Source of the DNA: Yponomeuta sedellus
Lineage: Eukaryota; Arthropoda; Insecta; Lepidoptera; Yponomeutidae
Reading direction: 5' to 3'
Assembly (NCBI GenBank): GCA_934045075.1
Contig: OW203734.1
Span: forward strand, 4,797,565 to 4,861,564
Length of the DNA: 64,000 nucleotides
In this document: in pieces, positions 9,993 to 19,842 of the stretch
Numbering within the stretch: position 1 is the first letter of the stretch
Layout: each line of letters begins with the position of its first letter
Program-made: the position numbers and the translations under genes
Notes under the pieces: generated by a model
The model's database searches: none
Told to the model about the DNA's origin: nothing
Seen by the model: the letters and a program-made list of their open reading frames with translations, nothing else

Positions 9993-10345
9993 TAGCTTTT
10001 GCCCGCGACGCCGTCCGCGTGGACTTTTTTTGCAACCCTGTTCACTCCCTTGAGGGTTAAATTTAGAAAAAACGGCGAAACACGTGTTCAATCAATTGTA
10101 TTAAACAGTATTTATTTTAAGTTTCAAATTAGAAAATTAGACGATATTCTTTATACCTCCCATACAAATTTTGACAACCCCTTTCGCCCCCTAAGGTGTT
10201 GAATTTCAAAAAATCAGGTCTTATTCCTTGCCTAAATTATATACAGACCCTTTGTGCAAAATATCAGCTTCCTAGGTCCAACGGCTTGCGCTGGGCGTTG
10301 ATGAGTGAGTCAGTCAGTCAGGACTTTGAATTTTATTTATATAGA
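9993..10345 (+). mobile_element. Lepidoptera-type short interspersed repeat
   Basis: Starts CTAGCTTTTGCCCGCGACG and ends with TGATGAGTGAGTCAGTCAG and TTTATATAGAT. I know this form as an abundant lepidopteran repeat. A T-SINE starts immediately after it. Confidence 0.6.
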
Positions 10346-10429
10346 TTGGCACGGATAGCCAGAGGTTGCGGGTTCGAATCCCGGCATGGGTGGAATTTTT
10401 AGCCTCTAAATAGTTTTTTAAAATTTTAA
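10346..10429 (+). mobile_element. T-SINE, 5'-truncated
   Basis: Begins TTGGCACGGATAGCC and contains box B and the GCCTCTAAATAG tail. Confidence 0.75.
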
Positions 10430-10736
10430 AAGTGTTCATGGTGAGCTTATTTCATGAGAAATCTATTCCAGCCAAGCCTATTTATGTTTCATTAATATTA
10501 TTTTTACTATCCCGAATTAAATTCAGAAGAGTTCAGCTCAGTTCGCAAGTAAGTGGATTGCAACGTAAACAATCAATCAAACACAGACCTAACGCAGCCA
10601 CCTGCGACTATCCATTGTTTAGTCAGATATTGATAATATTGAAGTGATTTGACTGTTTTTTTCTAAGTCCTGTTGCTAATTCATATTCATTTATTAGCGA
10701 TCATAATGGAATAATACAATGATGATACACATAGTT
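10430..10736. other. Non-coding stretch
   Basis: No feature recognised. Confidence 0.4.
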
Positions 10737-11062
10737 AGAATATTTTCGGGGCTTAATCGCGTAGTAATTTATTGCTATTTTACCTCGACGTGGAAAAAAG
10801 TCGCATGGCTTATCGTCCGACATTGTCAGTGTAGTGTGTCGCAACCCTAATAGTGCTTTGTGATGGCTGATTGAGGGTTGTCTAAAACCTCATCAGCCGC
10901 CGAAGATGCGAATGGGTGCCAGCCATCAGTCTTCTCGTGACCACGATGACTGTAACGTCGTCGAAACGTCGAGGTAAAATAGCAATAAATTACTACGCGA
11001 TTAAGCCCCGAAAATATTCTAACTATGTGTACAAGTCGCGAAAGTTTAAAATATGTTAAAAG
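10737..11062. mobile_element. Fold-back element, possibly Penelope-like terminal repeat (copy 2)
   Basis: Has inverted arms of about 56 bp: 10737..10792 (TTAGAATATTTTCGGGGCTT ... CCTCGACGT) and about 10965..11020 (ACGTCGAGGTAAAATAGC ... ATATTCTAA). The centre is the reverse of copy 1 at 4885..5165, while the right flank CTAACTATGTGTACAAGT is in the same orientation. The arms allow flipping by recombination. Confidence 0.65.
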
Positions 11063-11214
11063 ATGATACACATGTTTAGGCCTCATATTATAGGCCCTAG
11101 TCAACGCATTGCTAAGACAAACTTATTTGTATAGCTTAAGATAACATTAAATTTTATTCTGACGAACATAATGTCCGTAAAGTACTAAACATTACTTATA
11201 AATTTCACGTTTCA

Positions 11215-11520
11215 ACACTCCTCTTCTTCTTGGTAGGTACGCTCTTCACAGAATGGTCTGGTCCTCATGAAGAGGCTTTATTGTAGGCTGATGTCGCGTG
11301 CCTCACGATGTCTTGCCATTCCTCTCGGTTAGATGGCGCTCTGGTGAATTGAAGCAGATACCTTCACAGTGGACTTAACTGGGTCGGTCCATCTCATTGG
11401 TGCTCTACCGCCTGCTATAGTACCTTCTACCATTCCCTGTTCCACGATACGCTCGATGGAATTGTTATCATGTCGAAGTTCCATGAAGTGCGAGGATGGT
11501 TCTTACGGAGAGAAAAATAA
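11215..11520 (-). pseudogene. RTE/I-type LINE reverse transcriptase C-terminal fragment
   Basis: On the minus strand the frame reads LRHDNNSIERIVEQGMVEG, then GRAPMRWTDPVKS and, after a frame change, REEWQDIVRHATSAYN. This matches the C-terminal tail of insect endonuclease/RT LINEs (GR.P.RWTD, EEW). Frameshifted remnant with no catalytic domain. Confidence 0.65.
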
Positions 11521-11875
11521 TAAAAAAAATAAAGAATCGACTGTTAGGCGGTACGAAGTTCACTGGGTCAGCTAGTATATATTTAATCCTCTGGTATTAT
11601 TGGGAGTAGTACTCTGAAGACCGAAGTAGTGCTTATGAATTCTACTCTTAAGCAAGTCGACTACAAGGGCATGGATACATGGTCAAAGAACCGCAGGATT
11701 CGATCTTTTACTTCATTTCCTTAGCGTGTCGATGGCAAGCCATCGTGGTGAAAGGATTTGCCAATCAGCGTATGGGACTGATTGTTGCCCAGGGTTCGCA
11801 CGACTTAGGGGCTCAGTGAATACGTCGTTCGAGGAGGATCCTTGATGCGCGTTGATCTTTTACTAGATTCGACGA
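11521..11875. other. Non-coding stretch
   Basis: Contains a repeat edge GGGTCAGCTAGTATAT at 11564..11580; otherwise nothing recognised. Confidence 0.4.
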
Positions 11876-12065
11876 CCTCTATGGCGCAGCGGTAGAGCAT
11901 CTGCCTACTTTGCAAGAGGTCCCGGATTGGAACCCCGGCCGGAAAAAAAAACCCAGGTCTTGGATGTTTACATGTTTACGATGTCGCTGTTTCTGGTTCC
12001 TACGAGTACGACACTGGGTAGCTCGTAGTGTAGGGCCAGAAGCAATTAATGCAAGTTATGATAAA
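11876..12065 (+). mobile_element. B-SINE
   Basis: tRNA-like head (CTATGGCGCAGCGGTAGAGC as box A region, box B degraded to GGATTGGAACC) and a body AACCCAGGTCTTGGATG ... GGGCCAGAAGCAAT. Other copies at 40240..40440 and 59185..59350. Not a functional tRNA gene. Confidence 0.75.
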
Positions 12066-13075
12066 CGCAGTTTGATTCCAAGTTCTTTAAAAATGGAACT
12101 GTTTTTTACTTACTATTAAGATGAGCTTTTTGTCGACCAAAATCACACGTCAAGCGATAATGGCGAGTTAGACACAAAATGGGAAGAATCCTCAGCGCCT
12201 CAACGGTTCGGCCTCTCCTAAAGTTTGGGAGGATTACCTTCCTACACGATTTAGGTAACCAATTTCCCAGTTCAAGTTTATTGCTCCGCATACAGTAAGT
12301 AAGGAGATTCCGAAGATATACCGAACGGCCGGCTTAGGAAAGCCGTGGCTAAACGTTTTTAGTCTTCACGAAGTATTGAAATGCTCAGCTCAGCCTACCT
12401 TTCGTTTTTAGGGTTCCGTAGTCGACAAGGAAGTTTTGTAATGAGCCTTGTAACGCCATGTAACAAAACGGTAGAATGAAATCTTCAAAGACTGGATAGA
12501 TAGATGGATGACTTTATTTGCCACTATATTGTGCATACAGATGGAAATTACATAAATATTTCTTAACAGAGGCTTTAGCACTAAAAGTCATCTCTTCCAA
12601 ACAACCTTATGGGTACCTCCTCTACACCAAAATTAAAGATGCATTTTTTCTCATTATAATCGGTATCATTAGACTAGTCGTTTTAACATACAGTTAATGT
12701 AAAATATACGTAATATAGCAAAAAAATAGTTGGGAACCGTCATTGTGACTTGTCGGAACTCTTTGCAATGACAGGCATTCGGCACTCGTAATGAAATATA
12801 CTATTATCGTGACGTTATGCTCCCCTAGCTGGAGCTATAACTCTTTGCATTTTATGAAAAAAAGTGTACAGAAACTGCTAGCTGTCAAACGAGCCATTAT
12901 TTAGAGCCCAACTAGATGTAGGCTCCCTACATCAATCACGAGGTGCGACGCTGTGTCGATCAATCATCTTCTGTTACTTTATTAATTTCACTAAAATTCC
13001 GAAGCTTGTGATGTTATTTTGCTTCCGTATTTGTTTTAGCACCGGCTTTACTTCATGAGGCGTTACAGTGTATTT
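12066..13075. other. Non-coding with repeat relics
   Basis: An H-tail relic on the minus strand at about 12493..12612 and a partial copy of the F repeat end at about 12725..12805 (GGAACTCTTTGCAATGACAG). No gene. Confidence 0.5.
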
Positions 13076-13404
13076 ATAGTATATTTTATTACAAGTGCGG
13101 AAAGGCTGTCATTGCAAAGAGTTCCGACAAATGTCTACCCGAGCCGAGGCGCAGCCGAAGGCGGAACAAGTTGCAATGACAGTTCCGCACGTGTACTGAA
13201 CGACTATTTTTAATACAGTTGCGAAAAAAAAATAAGCAATTTAAGAAAGAAAAAATATTTGGAAAATAGCGTCTACCGTAAAAAAATATAAGCAGAGATT
13301 TTTTTTCTTCACCCATTCTAGTAGGCAAAGGGAACTATGCCCATACAGCCAAGTCTTCAGTAGATTTTTTTTTATTGATATGAAATGAAAATGAAATTTA
13401 ATGA

Positions 13405-13606
13405 GCCCGCCTACTACGACCACATCGCTACAATAGCGTCAAGAAAGAATTTAAAGAAATGATGCAACAGGGTTTATGTCGTCCAAGCAAAAGTCCATGG
13501 GCCAGTCCCCTCCATGTGTTACCGAAGAAGAACGGCGATCTTCGTGTTTGCGGTGACTACAGACGTCTTAACATGGTCACCAAGCCTGACAGATACCCAA
13601 TACCAA
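13405..13606 (+). pseudogene. Ty3/gypsy reverse transcriptase fragment
   Basis: The frame from 13459 contains [20 protein letters not shown] and [12 protein letters not shown], then TKPDRYPIP, the N-terminal part of the Ty3/gypsy RT domain. It stops abruptly at the jockey poly(T) at 13607. No gypsy sequence is recognised on the far side of the jockey insertion, so this is a fragment and cannot function. Confidence 0.85.
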
Positions 13607-13617
13607 TTTTTTTTTTT

Positions 13618-14528
13618 AACCCTATAAAGGGCACCCTCCGGAGGACACGGGGGAGGGAGGTGGTGAATGCTCATGCATAACAGCACGGACCCGGCCGTGC
13701 TGCCAATGTGGGACTCACAAGAAGTGCGCCTACCCACTAAACACCACCTTGGGACTGGTTTTGGTCCTAAAAACCCCTAAGCCCACATCGGGAGCGACCC
13801 CCCTCGAGGCCGAGGAGGGCGCACAGCGGAGCTCCCTAGCGGAGCGTCCGCTTAGAAGAGTTTATATTACAAAACTGCTATGAAAGAGCAGTGCCCCCCC
13901 TAGGGGGGACACTGGCAGAGGAGGGGGGCGCGTCTGACTGGGACCGAGCCTCTAAGAGGTGGTTCAGGTCAGACGACAATTTATCGGGCGGGTCAACGAG
14001 TACGTTCCTGGGCCTGCGCACCAGGTAACGTGGGTCCGTCGTGGGCGGAGAGTAAGCCGCTGCTTCGCGGATCAGGGGGTTGGGATGTTCTTCAGCAGTG
14101 CTGAAGAACGTCTCTGAGAGGGACCTAATAAATTGCTGCATGGTTGGAATTTCCATGTCCCGATGTAGGTCTGCGTTCCTGACACACCAGTGAGCGTTCA
14201 GTGCCCTACGAATAAAAATGTTCTGTACCCTCTGCAGTCCGTACAGGGCTGAGGGGGACGCGTGAGCGAAGACGGGTGCCGCGTAAGTCATCACGGGACG
14301 AATGCAAACCTTATAGAGCGTTCGCTTGTTCCTAGCTGACATCCTACTATGCCGGCCTATCATGGATGATAGGCGGCCTAGGTAAAATCGGGCTGTCCGG
14401 GTCACCTTCCGGAAGTGTGGGACGAAAGTCAGGTTCCTATCTAAAATTACACCTAGGTACTTGGCGGATTTTTGCCAGGGGACTGGGGTCCCTAACATGC
14501 GAATGGGGGGGTCCTCGCCGAGAAACCG
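13618..14528 (-). mobile_element. Jockey-clade LINE, 911-bp 3' copy (second member of a dimer)
   Basis: Corresponds exactly in length to 14549..15459 of the neighbouring full element, with only scattered substitutions. An 11-base poly(T) at 13607..13617 is its poly(A) tail. Its open frame (13878..14498, 206 residues) is the ORF2 C-terminus, starting MLGTPVPWQKSAKYLG and differing from the full copy at few residues (for example HFRK for HIRK, DPPD for DRPD). Its 5' edge directly abuts the poly(T) of the full copy. Confidence 0.9.
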
Positions 14529-14808
14529 TTTTTTTTTTTTTTTTTTTTAACCCTATAAAGGGCACCCTCCGGAGGACACGGGGGAGGGAGGTGGTGAATG
14601 CTCATGCATAACAGCACGGACCCGGCCGTGCTGCCAATGTGGGACTCACAAGAAGTGCGCCTACCCACTAAACACCACCTTGGGACTGGTTTTGGTCCTA
14701 GAGACCCCTAAACCCACATCGGGAGCGACCCCCCTCGAGGCCGAGGAGGGCGCACAGCGGAGCTCCCTAGTGGAGCGTCCGCTTAGAAGAGTTTATATTA
14801 CAAAACTG

Positions 14809-17703
14809 CTATGAAAGAGCAGTGCCCCCCCTAGGGGGGACACTGGCAGAGGAGGGGGGCGCGTCTGACTGAGACCGAGCCTCTAAGAGGTGGTTCAGGT
14901 CAGACGACAATTTGTCGGGCCGGTCAACGAGTACGTTCCTGGGCCTGCGCACCAGGTAACGTGGGTCCGTCGTGGGCGGAGAGTAAGCCGCTGCTTCGCG
15001 GATCAGGGGGTTGGGATGTTCTTCAGCAGTGCTGAAGAACGTCTCTGAGAGGGACCTAATAAATTGCTGCATGGTTGGGATTTCCATGTCCCGATGTAGG
15101 TCTGCGTTCCTGACGCACCAGTGAGCGTTCAGTGCCCTACGAATAAAAATGTTCTGTACCCTCTGCAGTCCGTACAGGGCTGAGGGGGACGCGTGAGCGA
15201 AGACGGGTGCCGCGTAAGTCATCACGGGACGAATGCAAACCTTATAGAGCGTTCGCTTGTTCCTAGCTGACATCCTACTGTGCCGGCCTATCATGGATGA
15301 TAGGCGGCCTAGGTAAAATCGGGCTGTCCGGGTCACCTTCCGGATGTGTGGGACGAAAGTCAGGTTCCTATCTAAAATGACACCTAGGTACTTGGCGGAT
15401 TTTTGCCAGGGGACTGGGGTCCCTAACATGCGAATGGGGGGGTCCTCGCCGAGAAACCGTCCACGCTTGTGTTCAAAACGCACAGCCGTGCTTTTCTCCG
15501 GGTTGACCTCGATGCGCCATAGTCTGAACCAGGCTCCTAGCTTATCGACCGCGGGTTGGAGTTTGCGGAGGATACACGACATCTGCCGACTCTTGCAGTA
15601 GAGTGCGGTGTCGTCGGCAAAAAGTGACAATTGGACCCCATCGCCGGGAATGGGAATGTCATTTGTGTACGAAATGTACAGGAGGGGGGAGAGCACGGAG
15701 CCTTGCGGGACCCCGGCTCTGAGCGGACGGGGGGACGAGAGTACCCCCTCGTGTCTAAAACGGAAGGACCGATCCTTCAAAAAGCTATATATGACGCGGA
15801 CAAGTCGGTCGGGGAGACCCAGTTCGTACAATTTGTACACGAGCCCTGCGTGCCAGACCTTGTCAAAGGCCTTGGCGACATCGAAGAAGACGGCTACCGT
15901 CTTTTCGCGCCTAGGGAAGAAACCACTCAAGATATACTCTACTATGCGGTGGACTTGTTGAGGGCAAGAGTGCCTAGCTCGAAAGCCAAATTGGTGATGG
16001 ATGATGAGAGGGGGTCCCTCTGACGGGAAGAGGTGGTTTCTCATACGAGTGAGAATAACTCGTTCGAAGAGCTTGCCCATGGCCTTAAGAAGGCTGATGG
16101 GGCGGTGGCTAGATGGGACGTTAAGGGGCTTCCCGGGCTTGGGAATGCCTATGACTGTCGCCTCTTTCCATGCGGATGGAAAGTGACAGAGGTCAAAGCA
16201 GGCATTGAAGAGAATGGCAAGGAGGGTGAGCACCTGGCCGGGGAAGTTTTTGAGCGCTAGGTTGGCAATACCGTCCGCTCCTGGGGCCTTTTTACGTTTC
16301 AGTCTTTTGATAAAAAGCTGAATTTCGTCAGTGGATACCGCGATAGGGTCGTCGGTTAAGGGGAGGGAGGTCTTTTTACGGACCTCCTCCTCAACCATGC
16401 CTATGTGAACTGGGTCTCTATGCTGGACGCTGGGAGAGCATTGAGCCTCAATGCTGTCAGCGAAGCATTCGGCCTTTTCGTCGTCCTCGAAGGCGGTAGT
16501 GCCATCGGGACGCATCAAGGGAGGGGTGTGGGTGATCGCGTCAACCCGAAGGGCCCTAGCTACTTTATAGTATGCTACGTGGGAGGGGGAAATGGTCTCC
16601 ATGAGGTCACCCCAATTGGAGTTGCTCAATTCGGAGAGCCGCGACCGGACTTGCCGTTGGAGGACGTTTGCACGTTTCCTGTAGGCAGGAGTTGGGTAGA
16701 GCGAGGCCCTTCGAAGGGCGGCTCTTTTGGCCCTTATCAGATTTCTGACGTCGAGAGGGAGCTTGCGGTCATGGACCGGGACTTGGTGTTCGTTGTCACG
16801 GATGGCTGTTTGGATCACATGCGTGAGGGAGTCTACGGCGCTATCTATTTTATCCGTGCTGTCAAGACAGCCGGGTGTGAGCACAAGCGGCGAATCGGGG
16901 GCTTCAGCAACGGTGACTAGGGAGGCTTTAACACCGTCCCAGTTAGTGATAGTCTTAACAGAGAGTGTGGAGTGAGTCGGGGGACCTAGCTGGAGCGAGA
17001 CCGGTCGGTGGTCGGAACCTAGGTCGTCGAGAGGCTCGATCGACCTGAGGTTGAGGCTGACGCCCTTTAAAAGGGCGAAATCTAGCACGTCGGGGGAGTG
17101 CGCTGGGTTGTCAGGGTAGTGAGTTGGAGAAAACGGACATAGGACGTCTAATTCCAACGATTCGGTTAGACCGAGAAGGGCAATGCCACCAGAGTTCGTC
17201 TGTAGGCAGGTCCAATCCGTGTGTTTCGAGTTGAAATCCCCGAACATCACGGTATGGGGGCCTAGAGCGAGGATGGCTTCGAAATCACTCCGTAAGGGTA
17301 GTGTTCCGCTGGGAATATAAATTGAAGCTACTACTAAGGACGGATGTCCCGTCATACCTAGTCTGCAGACAGTGGCTTCCATGTTGGAGAGAGCCGGAGT
17401 GGGGACATGGGAGCAGTGAAGGGAACTCTTGTAATAAATGGCAGTGCCGCCGCCTTGACGGCCGTCGGCTCTGTCATTTCTTACGAGAGTAAACTTGGGA
17501 ATCCTCAGTCCCCGAGTACGGGGCTTGAGCCAAGTTTCCTGCACTAGGAGCAGGTCCACTTCGTTGACTTTAACGAATTCCCTGAGTTCGTGTACATTGC
17601 TGCGGAGACCGCGAGCGTTGTACGAAATAAGCGAGACGCCCTTAGGCTTGAGTCGGCCCGTGCTGACGCGCGGGCGTGGGGGAGTGTCCTGAGGGACCGG
17701 CAT
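14809..17703 (-). CDS. Jockey ORF2: APE endonuclease and reverse transcriptase
   Basis: 964 residues from the ATG at 17703. The N-terminal apurinic-like endonuclease (about 20-240) has SYNARGL, QETWL, GDFNSKHTDW and SDHRPV, the catalytic Asn, Glu, Asp/Asn and His set. The RT domain (about 470-750) has SSHRPISLL, HHQFGFRARHSC, FFDVAKAFDKVWH, AGVPQGSVLSPLLY and the catalytic LFADDTALY. The tail contains KSAKYLGVILD and a long jockey-type C-terminal region. It would nick the target and copy the element RNA onto the chromosome. Length fits the clade. The start lies 27 nt after the ORF1 stop, so translation probably depends on termination-reinitiation. Confidence 0.95.
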   Translation of the reverse strand: MPVPQDTPPRPRVSTGRLKPKGVSLISYNARGLRSNVHELREFVKVNEVDLLLVQETWLKPRTRGLRIPKFTLVRNDRADGRQGGGTAIYYKSSLHCSHVPTPALSNMEATVCRLGMTGHPSLVVASIYIPSGTLPLRSDFEAILALGPHTVMFGDFNSKHTDWTCLQTNSGGIALLGLTESLELDVLCPFSPTHYPDNPAHSPDVLDFALLKGVSLNLRSIEPLDDLGSDHRPVSLQLGPPTHSTLSVKTITNWDGVKASLVTVAEAPDSPLVLTPGCLDSTDKIDSAVDSLTHVIQTAIRDNEHQVPVHDRKLPLDVRNLIRAKRAALRRASLYPTPAYRKRANVLQRQVRSRLSELSNSNWGDLMETISPSHVAYYKVARALRVDAITHTPPLMRPDGTTAFEDDEKAECFADSIEAQCSPSVQHRDPVHIGMVEEEVRKKTSLPLTDDPIAVSTDEIQLFIKRLKRKKAPGADGIANLALKNFPGQVLTLLAILFNACFDLCHFPSAWKEATVIGIPKPGKPLNVPSSHRPISLLKAMGKLFERVILTRMRNHLFPSEGPPLIIHHQFGFRARHSCPQQVHRIVEYILSGFFPRREKTVAVFFDVAKAFDKVWHAGLVYKLYELGLPDRLVRVIYSFLKDRSFRFRHEGVLSSPRPLRAGVPQGSVLSPLLYISYTNDIPIPGDGVQLSLFADDTALYCKSRQMSCILRKLQPAVDKLGAWFRLWRIEVNPEKSTAVRFEHKRGRFLGEDPPIRMLGTPVPWQKSAKYLGVILDRNLTFVPHIRKVTRTARFYLGRLSSMIGRHSRMSARNKRTLYKVCIRPVMTYAAPVFAHASPSALYGLQRVQNIFIRRALNAHWCVRNADLHRDMEIPTMQQFIRSLSETFFSTAEEHPNPLIREAAAYSPPTTDPRYLVRRPRNVLVDRPDKLSSDLNHLLEARSQSDAPPSSASVPPRGGTALS

Positions 17704-17730
17704 TAGTTAGTTTAGCTATAAACTAACTAA
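17703..17730 (-). promoter_or_regulatory. Perfect 12-bp hairpin exactly between ORF1 stop and ORF2 start
   Basis: TTAGTTAGTTTA and TAAACTAACTAA pair around a 4-nt loop. On the minus strand it begins directly after the ORF1 stop TAG (17733..17731), and its last base is the A of the ORF2 ATG. A candidate element for reinitiation of ORF2; function is inferred. Confidence 0.75.
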
Positions 17731-19356
17731 CTAAGCAAGACGAGAGAGCATATAACTATGCTCGGCAAGGGCGGCAAGACGCGCGCCGGGGGAGGTCGCG
17801 GTGCGCAGCTTGTGCGCCAATACGGAAATCTCCGCCAAATCAATGTTTTGAATGGCATCACTGATGACTCTAAGGTCATCAGCTGTCTGAGACCTGATTG
17901 GGGCAGAGGGGGGACAAGCCTGAGTGGCCGCTACGGGCCTTGCTGTGGAGGGAGGAGGAATAGGGCGGGGGCCCCATGCTGGGGTTGGAGGAGGGGTGGG
18001 TTTCGCACTGGAGCGGCCCAGGGGTGGGAAGGCGGGAGTGTTCAGTGCCGGCACTGATTTCCTCTGGGAGAGGGGGGCCTTTGGGGCCTTGGGAGCCTTA
18101 GGGGCGGAGGGGCGGGGGGCACGCGGGCACCCCCGGTAATTGGCCGTATGGCCGGACTGGTTGCATAGTACGCAAGCCGGAGGGACTTCCGAGTCGCGAG
18201 TGCGCAAGCACTCCCCGGTGGCGTGAGGCTCTAGGCACTTCACGCATCTGGGAGGAGCAGAGCAGTTTGCCGCCGCGTGGCCATAGAGCTGGCAGCGGTG
18301 GCATTGGCCGGGGTGGCCCCGCCTATGGGGCTTTTCAACTTTGATGTTCGAGAGCCCACAAACTGTGGGGACTCCCGAGAAGATGGAGCGGGCTTGGGGG
18401 GAATTGGTGAGTATCACCAGGACAAGGGGGAAGGACTTCCCGCGGCTGCTGTGCATGGGATGCACCGCCTCGACGGGATGACCTTGTGAGACAAGGTCGT
18501 CCTTAATGGCGTCCTTGGAAAGTTCCATGGGAACGCCTCGGAGCACGGCCCGCACCTTGCGCTCCTCGGGGAGCGCATAGGTGTGATATGGGACCTTGTG
18601 GAGAGTGAGGAGCCTAGTCAGGCTCCTGAAGTGGTCGGTAGTCGCGGTCTCGATAACTATGTTATCGGCGTTGTTCCGCGCCCTGAGGTAGTGGACATTG
18701 TTGTCCTTACACAACTGCCCGACTTTAGTCCATGCGGACTTGTCCCGTAGGTACACGGGAGGAGGGGATTTGGCCTTCGAAGGCTGGGGGGAGGACCGTG
18801 AGAACGGCTTCGGTGGGGCGGGAATGTCAATTGACATTAGCGGACGTATAGTGTCCGTGGAGGAGGGGGGCGCGGAGACCGCGGGGGAGGGGGCGGCGGG
18901 AGCCGCGGGGGATGGGGCGGCGGGAGCCGCGGGGGTGGGGGGAGTCCTCTTCGAAGAGGCTAGCTTGCGCTGCCTCTTCTTCCTGGACGTGACGGTGGTG
19001 AAGTCACCGGTGACGGTGTTCACCTCCGAGGAGGAGGAGGGGGAGGAGCAGGAGCTCCCGGGCCGCTCGGAACGCGAGATGGATCGCTTCCTAGTGCGGG
19101 ACGTGGCGGAGCCCGAGATGGACTCGGTATCCATCGGGGACGGGGAGGGGAGGATCACGGGAGAGGCCGGGATAACGGTGGGGGCAGGGGGGGACTCAGG
19201 AGAGTCAGAGATGGCAGCGGGGGAGTCGGGGGAGTCGGGGATCGCTATAGGGATAGCGTGCCCTACTTTCTGAGATATAAAAACGTCCACATCGTGGGCG
19301 AGGCCACGGGACGAAATAAACTCGATGAGCCATGAGTGGCTCCATGAGGTAGCCAT
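17731..19356 (-). CDS. Jockey ORF1: gag-like nucleic-acid-binding protein
   Basis: 541 residues from the first ATG at 19356; the frame is open upstream to 19437 but has no ATG there. The N-terminal third is Ser/Pro/Ala-rich and low-complexity. A PRE_C2HC-type region follows (VLRGVPMELSKDAIKDDL, HPMHSSRGKSFPLVLV). Then come three zinc knuckles at about residues 356-409: CHRCQLYGHAAANC (CX2CX4HX4C), CVKCLEPHATGEC (CX2CX3HX4C) and CVLCNQSGHTANYRGC (CX2CX4HX6C). The C-terminus is Pro-rich with a final Ala/Leu helix. It would coat element RNA and carry it to chromatin. Layout is typical for jockey-clade ORF1. Confidence 0.92.
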   Translation of the reverse strand: MATSWSHSWLIEFISSRGLAHDVDVFISQKVGHAIPIAIPDSPDSPAAISDSPESPPAPTVIPASPVILPSPSPMDTESISGSATSRTRKRSISRSERPGSSCSSPSSSSEVNTVTGDFTTVTSRKKRQRKLASSKRTPPTPAAPAAPSPAAPAAPSPAVSAPPSSTDTIRPLMSIDIPAPPKPFSRSSPQPSKAKSPPPVYLRDKSAWTKVGQLCKDNNVHYLRARNNADNIVIETATTDHFRSLTRLLTLHKVPYHTYALPEERKVRAVLRGVPMELSKDAIKDDLVSQGHPVEAVHPMHSSRGKSFPLVLVILTNSPQARSIFSGVPTVCGLSNIKVEKPHRRGHPGQCHRCQLYGHAAANCSAPPRCVKCLEPHATGECLRTRDSEVPPACVLCNQSGHTANYRGCPRAPRPSAPKAPKAPKAPLSQRKSVPALNTPAFPPLGRSSAKPTPPPTPAWGPRPIPPPSTARPVAATQACPPSAPIRSQTADDLRVISDAIQNIDLAEISVLAHKLRTATSPGARLAALAEHSYMLSRLA

Positions 19357-19376
19357 AGTGGCGGACGGGGCTAACA

Positions 19377-19401
19377 GCTCCCCTGCCAGTGGCAGGGGAG
19401 C
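19377..19401 (-). promoter_or_regulatory. GC hairpin 20 nt upstream of the jockey ORF1 start
   Basis: GCTCCCCTGCC and GGCAGGGGAGC form a perfect 11-bp stem with a 3-nt loop, in the leader just before the ATG at 19356. It lies inside the upstream open frame. A translational role is inference. Confidence 0.65.
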
Positions 19402-19791
19402 GGGAGATAACGTGAGTTTAGACGTAATGCCTAGCAATTTACGTTACAAGAAAATAGAAAAAACAAAACAAGCAAAACGGGGAGTAATACCTAGTATAGA
19501 ACCTAGGCACTTACTTGAGCAATCCGGCAGGACGGAGCACTCGAACTCTGAAAAAGAGAGAAGAGTGTATTAGAATACAGTACGCAAAACTCGCCGGCAA
19601 TGCACGGGCGCACTGTGCACGCGAGCGAGTGGCCGACAGCGGAGAGGGACGCGCGATGCGACCGCTCTCGACGCTGGTAAACGAACTGTCGCGAGAAACC
19701 GTCAAATCTCCCTACTAATATACAAATTTACAAGATCGCAGTTAGTAGTTTGTTGCAACAGTATGGTGTGACGCTCTCTCGCTCCCAGACG

Positions 19792-19842
19792 TCTCTCGCT
19801 CGCACACTTCTCTCGCTCGCACACTTCTCTCGCTCGCACACT
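19792..19842 (+). repeat. Three perfect 17-bp tandem repeats
   Basis: TCTCTCGCTCGCACACT three times, preceded by a degenerate unit. On the minus strand it is GCGAGCGAGAGA-rich and lies just upstream of the jockey 5' end, between it and the F repeat. Confidence 0.8.

Larger units (their letters stand above)
14549..19716 (-). mobile_element. Jockey-clade non-LTR retrotransposon, full length, both ORFs open
   Basis: Minus-strand order: 5'UTR (about 19716..19357), ORF1 (19356..17731), 27-nt gap, ORF2 (17703..14809), 3'UTR (14808..14549) and a 20-base poly(A) seen as T at 14529..14548. GC-rich against AT-rich surroundings. Both ORFs lack stops, suggesting recent insertion. The 5' border is estimated; no target duplication could be confirmed. 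Confidence 0.9.

Noticed and set aside
13089..13423. Minus-strand hydrophobic frames near 13.1-13.4 kb
   Set aside because: They lie in the AT-rich F repeat, and similar frames recur at 55.7 kb because the repeat recurs.
15344..16975. Several plus-strand frames of 60-171 codons inside the jockey element
   Set aside because: Shadows of the GC-rich ORF2 on the opposite strand, with no domains of their own.
17758..19273. Plus-strand Gly/Glu-rich frames opposite ORF1
   Set aside because: Antisense shadows of the Pro/Ser-rich gag-like ORF1.
19716..19740. Target duplication for the jockey dimer (ATACCAATTT at 13602 versus ATACAAATTT at 19720)
   Set aside because: Short, imperfect and AT-rich; the gypsy reading frame does not resume on the right side, so I could not confirm it.
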